Source: Poteriospumella lacustris
Lineage: Eukaryota; Sar; Chrysophyceae; Chromulinales; Dinobryaceae
Reading direction: 5' to 3'
Assembly: GCA_008000375.1 (NCBI GenBank)
Contig: SMOI01000029.1
Location: 133,728 to 181,111, forward strand
Length of the DNA: 47,384 bases
The notes under the pieces are model-generated. The model did not search any database. It saw only the letters and a program-made list of their open reading frames with translations, and was not told where the DNA came from. Each line of letters starts with the position of its first letter. Within the stretch, counting starts at the first letter, position 1. The position numbers were made by a program, and so were the translations under genes. Positions 1 to 11,400 of this stretch are shown here, in pieces.

Positions 1-1721
1 TTCTCGTTCGACTGCGATCGACTGGGCATCGCCGACAGCTTCGTGTTGGTGATCCACGGATGCTGCAGCGCCTGCTGCGTCGTGAGGCGAAGATCCGCGC
101 GAAGCGTCAAGAGCGAGCGGATCATGTGCTTCGCCTCGAGCGACACGTGGGTCCACTCGTTGCCGGCGAAGCTGTACTTGGCCTGCTCGATCTGGTCGTA
201 CAGGTTCTCCTCGTCGAAGGGGAAGGTGCCGCTGAGCATGATGTACATGATCACGCCGACGCTCCACATGTCGGCCGCCATGCCGTACGCACCGACGCCT
301 TTCCCGTGCGAGCCGCTGCGCCGCAAGAGCACTTCCGGCGCAAAGTACTGCGGCGTGCCACAGAACGTGCGCAGTCCCTCTGCGGACACCTTCTTCGCCA
401 GGCCGAAGTCCGTCACTTTGATCTGTGCAGTCGGAAGCAGAGGAATCGAGAGGTGAGACAGAGCAGAACGACCGACGCGGCGACGGTCCAGGCTATGCGC
501 ACCTGCGTGTCGTCGTTGGCGTGGACCAACAGGATGTTCTCCGGCTTGAGATCGCTGTGGCGACGAGGAGCAACAGCATCAGAGTCAACAGCAACACGAG
601 GGCGAACTGATGCAGAGTCGAAGCGTACCGATGGACGATGCGTTTGGAGTGGAGAAAGTGCACGGCGGTGATGATCTGGAAGAGCACCTTGCGCGCGTTG
701 TCTTCGGTGTAGCGGATGCGCTCCACGATGCGATCGAACAGATCGCCGCCTTCCAGGAGCTCCATGACGATGTAGATCGCGGTCGGCGAGTGGTATGTGT
801 CGAGCACCTCGATGATGTACGGCTGCCAGAGAAGGGAAGGGAAGGGAAGCACGTGGGTCAGCTAGCGATCGCTGGGAACGCAGTGGACGACAGGGTACTT
901 ACGTGCTTCAACTCATGCATGAGCGTCGCCTCCTGCAGCAGCTCCTCTTTCGCTAGGCCGGGAGTCATCGAGAACTTGCGCGTATCGATGACTTTCACCG
1001 CACAGCGACGGCCAGTCTTGCGCTGGATGCAGAGGTAGACCTCGCCGCTCATGCCCGAGCCAATCTTGTCTCCGATGATGTAGAAGTCTTCGATTTGGGG
1101 CTCTACCTTCGCCTCTCCTGAGGCTTCCACATTTGTTACAGCAAAGGCCGTGGTCTTGGCAGCAGTAGGAGCACAGGCGATTTCACGAGTGGCCAAAATG
1201 CGATCGCGCATGTTGATGAACGTGAAGACGGACGGGTGGTAGTGCAGCTCAAATTGATCCAACGTGCGCGGGTTGACGAGGTAGACTTCATCGCCACTGC
1301 GAAGTTCTAGGCGATGGCCACGCGAAAGCTTGGTCAGAGCATCGTTGACGTACGTCCCATTGGCGCTGCAGTCTTCAAGAAACACCCGCATGCGCGGCTC
1401 CGTGTAGTCGCAGTAAATGGCGCAGTGGGTGGAGCTCACCCGTCGATCGGGAATAGGCACGTCACTGTTTCTGCTTCGACCGATGATGTAGGTGTCCTTG
1501 CGGCCGTCTTTGACACGATACTCGAGCATAATTTCCAGGATTCCTTCATTTGTGTGCTGGCGCAAGATACCCCAGGCGTTGTTGAACAGTTGATTCGAAC
1601 CTCCTGTCTGATCTTGACCTTCAGTTCCATTTTCTGGTACTCTATTAGACATAGAAACGGCCAATGTGACGGCTTCATCGTCCAATTGGGTAGGAATCAG
1701 CAAGGCGTCCTCCCCGCTCAT
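1..1721 (-). CDS. FHA-domain CHK2/CAMK-type Ser/Thr protein kinase (3' end outside window)
   Basis: Exons on the minus strand are 1721..903, 822..629, 554..503 and 422..<1, joined by GT-AG introns of 80, 74 and 80 nt. One intron splits the Arg codon of HRDLKPEN and the next lies just before the DFG exon. The start is the ATG at 1721 in good context; an upstream in-frame GTG at 1757 is not needed. An FHA domain (about residues 78-150) has the phosphothreonine-binding GRSRNSD, SSTHC and NGT motifs. The kinase domain starts near residue 214: glycine loop GSGMSGEV, Lys243, HRDLKPEN with Asp339, DFG at 360-362 and FAPE at about 382-385. A small Gly-rich insertion follows APE. FHA plus CAMK-type kinase is the CHK2/Rad53/Dun1 arrangement, so a role in checkpoint or phosphopeptide-dependent signalling is likely by family; the real substrate is unknown. 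About 496 residues are visible and the sequence continues past base 1. Confidence 0.9.
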
Positions 1722-1914
1722 GGTCGCTGCTCCACTTCTCTGTGATGACTTCTTCACGCGGTTGCGTTGAGTTGGGATCCAAACGGAAGTAAGATAACGC
1801 GGGGATCAAAAGGCAAGGGTCTTTCTTCGTGTATGGATTGTGGCCCACGCCTCTGCAAGGCCATGGGAATTCACGCTGGTCCATGCCCATGCCACTTGAA
1901 TCGGCCTCGTCCTC

Positions 1915-1940
1915 GACGACGTCGTCGTCGTCGTCGTCAT
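1915..1940. repeat. GAC/CGT trinucleotide tract
   Basis: The plus strand reads gacgac followed by seven gtc/cgt-phase triplets. It lies about 195-220 bp upstream of the FHA-kinase ATG. Similar triplet blocks sit at comparable distances from several other starts in this window. Confidence 0.85.
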
Positions 1941-2022
1941 GCAGTCGCAGTTCAAATTTGAAGGACACACGACGACGATGACGCTGAGCTCTGCTGTCGC
2001 TCAGCTGTCGTCGATCCCCTAT

Positions 2023-2062
2023 CTATCGTTCTATCGTTCTATCGTTCTGTCGTTCTATTGTT
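2023..2062. repeat. 8-bp tandem repeat, unit ctatcgtt, five copies
   Basis: Three perfect copies are followed by two copies with one mismatch each (ctgtcgtt, ctattgtt). It is a minisatellite-like tract in the intergenic region and not coding. Confidence 0.9.
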
Positions 2063-2438
2063 CTACTGGTATTCAGTATTATTGCGAACATTTTGGAGGG
2101 GGCAGTCACATGTGTGAAGGCACACGCAAACATGTTGTATCACCCGCTTCTAACGAGAAACACGACGTCCAGACGGTGCACGAACTATTCTGGTCGACGA
2201 TGCACCGCTGCCTTCTGTATTGTGGGGGCGCGGCGCAGCATCGCAGCGAGCGGCGTGTACATAGTGAGAATAAAGAGTTAAAACAATACATAATTCAGAA
2301 AGCTACGCAACTTCTTGGGTATTTTTTATCGTGTTTTGTTGTTGCTGCTCTTTCGTTGAGGAAACGATGGTTCAAATGGCTTCGAGCGACGGCGACAGAC
2401 CGAGGGGTTCCCCTCGCCGCCTCAACGTCGCATCGGTT

Positions 2439-5400
2439 TTAGTCCCGCGAAGGAAGTGGTTGCTGCGCGGAGATGTAGTTCCGCCGCAGGATGGTGGACG
2501 CGGACACCTCCGTCTGCGGCACCAGACACTCGTCGGGGATGATGGCTTGCTCGCCCGGCGCCACGCCGCGCGATGCGTAGTACGCGTCGTAGGTGGTGGT
2601 GCCGTTGGTGTTCAGCTGGCTGCGCCCCACCGCCGCGGAGGTGATATTGCCGGTCGTGGAGGTGCAGAGCCCACGCAACAGCAACAGCGAGGCGGCTTTG
2701 ATGGTCTGTGCGCGACAGTTGGCCGCGTCGTTGCTGCGGTAGTTCGACTGCAGCACGGCGCCCGTCAGCGAGTAGCCGTAGCACGACAGACACATGTCGT
2801 AGAAGTGGGAGCGGAACGCCGCGGTTTTGCACAGCGAGACTCGGGCCGCCGCGCAGGCCTCTTCGTCGGCGACAATGGCCAGCGGACTCGGGGCACACGC
2901 GCACAGGCCATTGCTGACGATGTTCCAGTAGTCGCCGCCACTGTAGAGCGGCGTCAGGGACGTCGTCGGGTCCTCCTCGGTGCTCGACGCCACCACGTCG
3001 ACGCGAGAGCCGAAGGCGGTCGTGCGGTTCAAGAACAAGCGACACGGCTGCACCACCATCGTCACCGTCTGGTCGGCCTGGCGCAGCTCCGAGCTCACGT
3101 ACGTCGAGTATGTGAAGAAGTCCTGGCCCTGGAAGCGGGGGTCTGGCACGTAGAAGACGATGCGCTCCGAGCGCAGCACCGTCTTCAGCGACGGCTTGCT
3201 GCCCGTCACCTGCTGCGTCAACTCGACGCGGAAGTCGCGCGAGCCGGGCACGTTCTGGAAGCACTGCCCGTGCGGATCCGCCGCGCACTGGCCCAAGTGG
3301 ATCGACCGGGCCGCGTCGGCCAGGACCGGCTGGTTGTACACCAACCCGAAGGCCTCGTGCCACGACTTGTAGCCCAGCACACTGCCCGCATCGGTCGTGA
3401 ACAACGTGCCGTACCGCGGCAGCGTCTCGATGACCGCGTAGATGTCTTGGTAGTACGCCGTCACGACGCCCGCCATGTCCGTCACGACGATCACCGCCTC
3501 TGACAGCGACCCCTTCGGCTCGACGCCGTCCTTCACCGTCCATCCGCTCGCGCCCTGCGTGATGGTCACCACCCACAGCCCGTCGTACGGCAGCTCCGCG
3601 TACACCGGTCGAATCGGTGTCGCTGGGTTGTACACGGCGCCGAGCTCCGAGCTCTGCACGGGCGACCCGCGGTCGTAGTACTCGAGGCCGCGCAGGGCCG
3701 TGCTGTAGACCGCCACCTCCGCCAGCGACAACTGTCCGGTTCCCTCGCGCTGAATACGCAGCGAGGCGACGTTGTACGCCTGCGGCAGGGTGATGATGCG
3801 CACCTTGTCGATGGAGGTGACGTACTGGTACCACACGGCCGCCTGCTTCGCGAGCGTGATGTTGGTGGGCACGTTGTCGCCGATGGTCGAGTTGAACAGG
3901 TAGACGTAGAAGGGCGTCAGCCACTCGTTGGTCAGCGACGTGTCTTCGCCCGGCTCGTCGCCCTGATACTGCTTGAAGACGGGTTTGTAGTACCCCGACC
4001 GCAGCCGCTTCACCTTCAGCGAGATCGGGTACCGCTGCGCGAGATACGCCGTGTCCGACGTGGTCGCCGTGCCGTTGGTCTGCAGCGGCTCGCCGGGGTA
4101 CTTCAGATCGACGATCTCCACGACCGGGTCGGCCACGAGCAGCGACAGGAACGTCAACTTGTACGCCGCGCCGTAGCCGTAGTCCACGCCGTTGCCGCAG
4201 CCGCCGCCGTAGGTCTCGGGCCGCCCTTCGACCACGCACAGCGGCAAGTCGCGCTTCTCCACCTGCACGTTGCCGAGCTCGCTCAGCGGCACGATGGCCT
4301 TGAGCACGTTCTCCGCCTCGGTGCCGATCTTGATGAACCGAGTCGTCACCGTCTCGGTGGCGTTGTCCGCGTTGATGTTCGAGAAGCGCAGGCGGAAGTA
4401 GCCGGAGGGCTTGCGGTCGAGGCCCTTGATGGTGAACTGCACCACGGCCTGCACCCAGACCTGCGGCAGCCGCTCGTAGATCGCGATCGACTGCACCGGC
4501 GTCGACGTCGACGTGAACGACAGGTGCCACCACGGGTCGGTGCCCTGCACCGTCTCCGACACGCTGCCGTCGCCCACGACGGGGCTGTACCCGCCGTCGA
4601 TCGCCAGCGACGCCGCGCGAATGGTCGAGGACTGCGTCGCCTTGCCCTGCAGCACGGCGATGTTGGGCGCCATCGAGTCGGAGAAGACGAGGTCCTCGCC
4701 CTGGCCGGTCTCGTCCGCGAGGACGGACGAGACGGTGCCCGCCGTGTAGTAGTTCTTGTTGTAGCCGAAGACGCGCGGCTGCGGGTTGGACAGCGCCTCC
4801 TGGCAACAGCCCTGGAAGATGACGCCGTTCGTGCCGAGATGGTTCAGCGACATCGTCAGCGCCGCCGGGTTGGTGTGCTGCACGTCGCGCAGCAGCACCT
4901 CCACCGACTGGAAGAAGCGGTACTTCCACTGCCGACTGACGCTGCCCGCCTCCTGCGTCAGATCCGACGGGTCGCGCAGCGTCGTGTCCGCGTCGAAGGC
5001 GGGGTTGTCCGACAGCTGCAGGATGCGGCCGTAGGCGCCGCCCACCAGCAACGAGCCCACGCCCGCGTGCACGACGCTGTCGATGGCGTCGTCGGCGTCG
5101 ATGTAGTAGACGAAGGGGACGTCGGTGGTCAGCAGGTCGACCGTCAGATCGCGGAACATGCCCGTCACCACCGCCCGCGGCGTGTAGTTCGCCGCCGCCG
5201 TGCGGTTGTCGCCGACCTGCAGCAGCAGAGTGGGGTAGCCCTGCACCACGACGGGCGTGCTGAAGCGGACGACGACCAAGAGCGGCTCGTTCTCGCCGTA
5301 GACACCCTGCGCCTTCACCGGGAAGACGGCGCGAATGAACGGCGGCGTGCTGTCGATGGAGATCGGACAGCACCCCGACAGACTGTCCGGCGCGCCGGGC

Positions 5401-8400
5401 ACCGGCAGCGTGCGGTCGGCCGGCACGGGCGCGTCGCAGCGGGAGATCTGGAAGATCTTGCCCTGCAGGGCGGTCGTGCCCGCGTACGACAGACGCTCCG
5501 TGCGGTCGTCGCCCTCCACCGTGTACGTGAACTCGATGATCGTGTTGCCCGCCTTCAGCTGGTGGAACTTCGCCGTGCGCTCGACGCCGTCCAGGCTCAG
5601 CGTCAGCGTCGCGTTGCCACCGTCGACGCGCACGGGCACGTTGAAGAGCACCTCGATGTACAACACGTCGCCCACGCCGTACGAGTACGACGTCGTCGTG
5701 TTGGGCGACGACACCGACAGCACCACGGGCAGGTTGCGCACCACCGCGACGCCGAAGGCGCCGACGACGCTGTCGTCGAGCACGACGGGGCTCGTGACGC
5801 GCGTGAACTTCGACACCAGCGAGTAGCTGCCGAGGATCAGCGGCGCCTTGCTGGCCAGGACGATCTTGCCGACGGGGAACTGCGACGTGATGAGCAAGCG
5901 GAACGTGAGGACGTTGTCGGTGAGGTTGCTGAAGCTGGCGTTGAGGCTCTGCAGCACCGCACCCGTCGTCGGCAACACCAGCGACAGCCGCAGCTTCACC
6001 TGCGTCTGCGGCGGGGTGTTCAGCGCTGGCGAGACCGTCGAGACGAAGATCATCGGCTGGTTGTACACCAGCGACACGACCAAAACGTCGCCGCAGGTGG
6101 AGCTCGACGTGGGGCTCGTCGTGATGGCGACGACGTTCGGGCGGCTCTGGTCGATGACCACGGCGCTGGTGACGCCCAGACTCGTGTCGGAGCCCGGAAC
6201 GGGCAGCTGGTACGACACGTGCTCGTCGCTGTAGTCGGAGGCGGCGAAGATGCCCAGCCGCGACGCGGAGACGTTGACGGCGTTCAGGCTGCCGTCCAGC
6301 ACGACGAGGGCGTCCACGCTGGCGTACTCCAAGGCGCTGGTGCGGTCGATGGGCCGCACCTTGTAGCGGAAGGCGACGACGTTGCTCGCGACGTTGTCCT
6401 TCTGCGCCGTGAAGGTGCCGCCCTCAAAGTAGCCGATCGACAAGAAGCGCGCCGCTGGGTACTGTGGCAGGTTGAGCAGCAGCTGCGGCGCGCCGACGAC
6501 CTTGACGGGCGCCGAGAACTCGACGAAGACGAAGATCGTGTCGTTCAGCGTCTGTACGCCGCTGGCGTTCGAGAAGACGCGTGTCACCTCGGGCACCGCG
6601 GCGTAGAGAACGCTCTCGATCTGGCTGCACGACTCGTCGTAGCAGCGTTTGTCGGGAATCGACAGGTCGGCGGACACGACGGGGAGGAAGTTCGCGCGGC
6701 GGAGGATCCGTCCGTTCTTCGTGTCGATCTGGCACAGCCGGCCGCACTGCAGCACGCCCGACAACGACCCCAGGCCCACCACGCGGCTGAACTGCAGCTG
6801 CGACGCCGACACTTGCTTCTCGAAGGCGGCGGAGAAGCGGTACGAGTCGTTGATCGTGATCTCCAGCAGCGGCTGGCCGACCACCGCCACCGCCTCCGAG
6901 AACGTCGCGAGCACTTTCACCGCGTCGCCACTGGCGAAGTACGCCTTGCCCGGCGGCGTGGCGAAGTCCAACGCCTCCAGACGCACGCGGCTGCGCGACG
7001 ACTTGACGGAGATGTTCTTCGGCGTCAGCTCGTCGCCCGTCGAAGCCGGCAGATTCAGCGCCAACGACTGCGTGTCCGGCCGGGGCAGGTTCTGCGCCAC
7101 GCAGGCGCCGTCGGCCTGGACGAACGCGCAGCTGCTCGGCGTCCGTGCCACCTTCAGCGAGATCGTGCTCAGATACGTCAGGCTGCGCTGCACGTCGTAG
7201 GGCGACGGGATGAGGCAGAACTGCAGCGTGTTGGCGGCCGTTTGGTTCACGTACAGCGCGTCCTTGTACAGCACGCCGGGCTTCGCGGCGCTGCCGACCT
7301 CCAGCCAGTTGTACGGCTCCTGCACCGACACGTCCGCAGAGAACACGATGCGCAGCTGCACCGCGTCGCCGAAGCTGAACGCCGTCTGGCCGGCCGCCGG
7401 CGTCGTGACGCGCGTCGCGACCGCCGTGTCGCCCGCCAACGTAATGTCGACGCCGGAGGCGAGGATGCTGCTCGGCGAGATGATCGTGGGGCGGTAGTTG
7501 ACGTGCGGCATCGTCAGGTTGGCGTTCAGCGTCGGCACGTCGGACAGGCGGCGGATGTACGTCAGCGACTCGTCGAGGTAGCTGCCCGTGCAGGGCATCA
7601 GCTCGAACGAGTACGGGCTCTCGTAGTCGAAGCGCAGCTTGTAGTCGGTCTTCGCGATGACGAAGTGGAAGCGCAGCGTGTCCGTGCCGCTGCCCCCGGC
7701 GTACGTGGCGTACTTGACGACGCCCTGCACGACGAAGACCAGGCGGGGGCAGCCCGCGACCACCACGGGCCAGCTGAACGTCACGAAGACCGTCAGCACT
7801 TGCGGATAGCCGTACGTGCCGGACGGCTCCAGCGTCGTCACCAGGAAAATACGCGGAATCGTCGTGTCCACCGACGCCAACGTCGTGTTCGAGATGGAGC
7901 CCGCCGCGCCCGGCAGTGGGAACGGCACCGGGACGCCGTACCGCGCAGAGTCGGACAGCATGAACAGGCCAATCTGCACCTTGCCGTAGGCCTTCGCGTT
8001 GAAGTCGTCATAGGCGATCAGCGGGAAGGAGAAGTCGAGGATGTCGCTGCGGTACGGCGGGTAGTCCGTCTGCACGTAGTCCAGCACCTGCGCGGCGTCG
8101 CCCGCCTTCACCGTGTACGTGAACCACAGCGTCTTCGTGCCGTTGCCGTGCGAATACGTCGCCGTCACGTTGCTGGTGTCCAGATGCAGCAGGAAGAAGG
8201 GCGCGGGGTGGAAGAACATCACCGGCGACGTGAAGTTGACGCGCACGGTGACCACGTCGCCGACGGTGTAGACGCCCCGGCGGGTCAACGACACCGAGTC
8301 GATGCGCGACCACGCGAGGTTCAGATAGATCTCGCGGTGATACACCAGGAACGACACGTCCATCGTGGGCAGCAGGTCGTTCACGAGCGTTTCGGGGCTC

Positions 8401-11400
8401 GGCGACACCGACGTGAGGATGCAGCCGTGCAGGTAGCTGCGCAGCGCCAACACGCCGGCGTAGTTCATGCCGAAGGGCAGATGCGGCAGTGCGTTGATGT
8501 TCGGCGGGGGCACCACGTAGCGGAAGTGCAGCTGGTTGGTGCCGTTGCCGTACCAGTAGCTGGCCAGGACGTTCTCGCCGTACTGCGTGAAGGTGAAGAT
8601 CTCCAGCTGCGGCCACGCGGTGGACAGACTCGTCGGCACGATCAGAATGGGCTCGTTGAACTCGACGAACACGTCGAGCACTTGGCCGGGGTAGTACGTG
8701 CCGTCGTCGCAGTTGCAGTCGACCTTCACGACGTACGGAGGCACCGTGTTGACGTACAGGTCGGCCACCTCGTAGAGCGTAGTGGCGGACAGGTTGGCGA
8801 AGGTTTGGTTCAAGACGTCGCGCCCTTTGCCGCCGACGAGTGTGAAGTACAGCGTCATGGCGCCGCTGGTGTCCGTCGCACGCACCGTGTAGTTGAACAC
8901 CCACAGCGACGTGCCGCCACCGTACTTGTACGTCAAGCTGCGCCCGCTGGGCGACACCAGCGGGAGAAACGGCACCAACCACTGCGACGCATTGACCGAG
9001 ACCAGCTGCACCACCGACGAGAACTGCACGCCGACGAGGGTGCTCATGCCGGCCGTCAGCCGCGTCTCGTTGCCCATGTTGAAGATGCGCATGATCTTCG
9101 GCAGATCGGTGGCGTTCACCGTCACGAAGCTGTCGGCCAAGCTGCGCGCGTCTCGCGGCAGCGTCAAGTTGGCGCCGATGGCGGGGACGCGGCTACTGCG
9201 CAGCACTGTCGAATTGCCGACGGTGAGCAGTCGCTCGGCCTGCAGGTTGGCCGAGACGTCGCCCATCTCCACGACGTAGTCGAAGATCAGCCGCGTGTCG
9301 ACGTACCGCGTCAGACTGACGTTGCGCGCCCGCACCGCGGCGTCCAGCAGGTTCTCTACCGCCACCACCAAGAAGATCTCCCCGCGGGGCACCACCGGCG
9401 CATTGAACGTGACCTCGATGCTGACGGTGTCGCCGCTGATCGCGGCGCGCCGCTCTTCGAAGAAGAACGACGAGGACACGTTGAGGACGTACGGCTCGTT
9501 GTTGTCGATCTTCGCCAGCGTGCCCGGCGGCACGAGGAGGCTGTCGTTGAGGGCGCGCTGGAAGGCCGCCAAGGCGATGGACGTGCTGTCGGCCGAGTGG
9601 TTGCGGAAGGTCAGCGACGTGTAGTTGAAGTACGTGAGGTTGCCCGTGGGGTTGTTCGCCTTGATCTCCGTGCGGAAGACCGCGTGGTTCAGCATCGCCT
9701 GGTCCATGGCCACGGATACGGTCGCGCGCAGGCTGCAGTGGGCCGTCTCGACCGTCAGCATCGACGGGGCGATGCCGCCGAAGGTCAACTCGAACTGCAT
9801 GGCGATGTCGTCGTTGGCCACGCGACGGAGCGACACGGGCAGCGACCATTGCAGACCCGACAGCTGCGACAGCGCAGCGACGAACTCGCGCGGACGACTG
9901 GACGAGAGGCACGGCGTCATCGCGCCGCCGTAGACGAAGGAGAAGTCGCCGAGCCGCTCGAAGTTCACGAACTGCGTGTAGCTCACGTTGACGAACCGCA
10001 GGCCGTAGTAGCGGTCGCTGCCGTCCGCCGAGGCGCCGCCGAGGTAGTGCAGGGCCAGCTCCGGCGAGCCACCGAGGACGATGGGTCGGTCGAACGTCAC
10101 GGCGATGTCGAGGACGTCGCCGCTGCCGTACGTGACGTTGCGCGAGAACTCGTAGATCGACGTCACCTCTGCCGAGGCGGTGGGGGAGACCCGCACGCGT
10201 TGGCGGTAGCCTTCGTCCAGGCGGTAGAGGTCGAACGGCGCGGAAATGGTCAAATTCGCCGCCACGTTCGCCCGCGTCGTGCTCATGATCAGCCCCGACG
10301 AGAGAAGCTCCAGCGCCGATGACCCCGCCAACGTCAGCGAGGCCACTGTCGTAGGGTCGTACGGCGTGTACTTGAAGAAGAGCGTCGTCGAGCCTGAGCC
10401 GGACCAGTAGTTCGCCGCCTCGCCCGTGTTCAGCAGCAGGCGCGGGAACACCTGGATGAAGGTGTACACGGCCACTGGCTGCGAGAACTCGACGTACAGC
10501 ATCGCGTCCTCGTACGGCAGCACGGAGTTGTACGTCCAATTGACGAAGCCGAAGTCCACGACGCGCGGGATGTCGGTCGTGACGATGGCGCTGCCCGGCA
10601 GCGGGAGGCTCTGCGGCAGCGTCAGGTCGAGCGGGAGGATGTCCAGGTCCGCGTCGGTCCAGTCGTAGCCGTCGTCGGCCCGCGTGACGAAGCGTTGCGC
10701 AGGAATCGTGACGCCGTCGACGTTGTCGGCGTATCGCCAGTGGCCGTTGAACAGGTCCTCGGCGACGCTGCCGATCAGCTGCAAACTGTTGTTGCGCGGC
10801 AACGTCCACGCCGACGAGGACACGACGACGGCCGCCTGCGCGGGGAGGTCCTGGACGACGTCGAAGTGCAGCAGGAACTGGCACTCGCCGCGGCCGTTGC
10901 AGTTGACGATGTCGACGACGGGGTCGCGGATCACCGACAGCGCCGCGGGGTCCACCGCCAAGGCGTTCTTCGAGACCGCGCCGATGTCGGAGATGTTCGC
11001 GGAGATCTGCGCGGGCGCGGTGACGTTGAGGCCCAGGCCGATGCGGTTGGCCATGCTGATGTACACGCTGAAGCGACGGCGCTGCACGAGCGAGTTGTTG
11101 CAGGTCAACGTGATGACGCCGTCGCTGGGGGCGAGGGTGCCGGTGAAGAACGGCTCGAAGTTGGTCTCGACCCAGTCGCCGCGCAGCGTCAGGGCCACGC
11201 TGTCGTCCGCGTCGAAGCGGGTGTAGTTCATCACGGGCACGTGCAGGTAGATCTCGTCGTCTTGCTTCAGGTCCGCGCTCAGCTCCACGTCCAGGCGCAG
11301 GGAGAACGGCTCTTCGATGTCCACGACGTCGTACGTGACCAGCGCCGATACGATGCCGATGACCGGCACGACGTCGATGCTTAAGTCGTCGACGTGGCCG

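Larger units (their letters stand above)
1722..2438. other. Intergenic: FHA-kinase upstream region and giant-gene 3' flank
   Basis: No convincing gene is seen. The stretch holds a GAC/CGT trinucleotide block (1915-1940), an 8-bp tandem repeat (2023-2062) and a short inverted repeat CGAGGGG-TT-CCCCTCG at 2401-2416, 22 bases past the giant gene's stop codon. An open frame on the minus strand crosses the kinase start codon in another frame (to 1675); it looks like an overlapping upstream ORF at most. Confidence 0.6.

Noticed and set aside
2422-5373. A 983-codon minus-strand frame overlapping the giant gene's 3' end in another frame
   Set aside because: Composition is Arg/Gly/Ala/His-rich with no recognisable motif, whereas the giant frame there encodes clear F5/8C and cadherin-like motifs.
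4524-10322. A plus-strand open frame of about 1,930 codons
   Set aside because: It lies antisense to the giant gene in its most GC-rich part. Its translation is an Arg/His/Val/Asp/Gln-rich string with no domain or hydrophobic pattern. Avoidance of TTA, CTA and TCA codons in the sense strand explains the lack of antisense stops.
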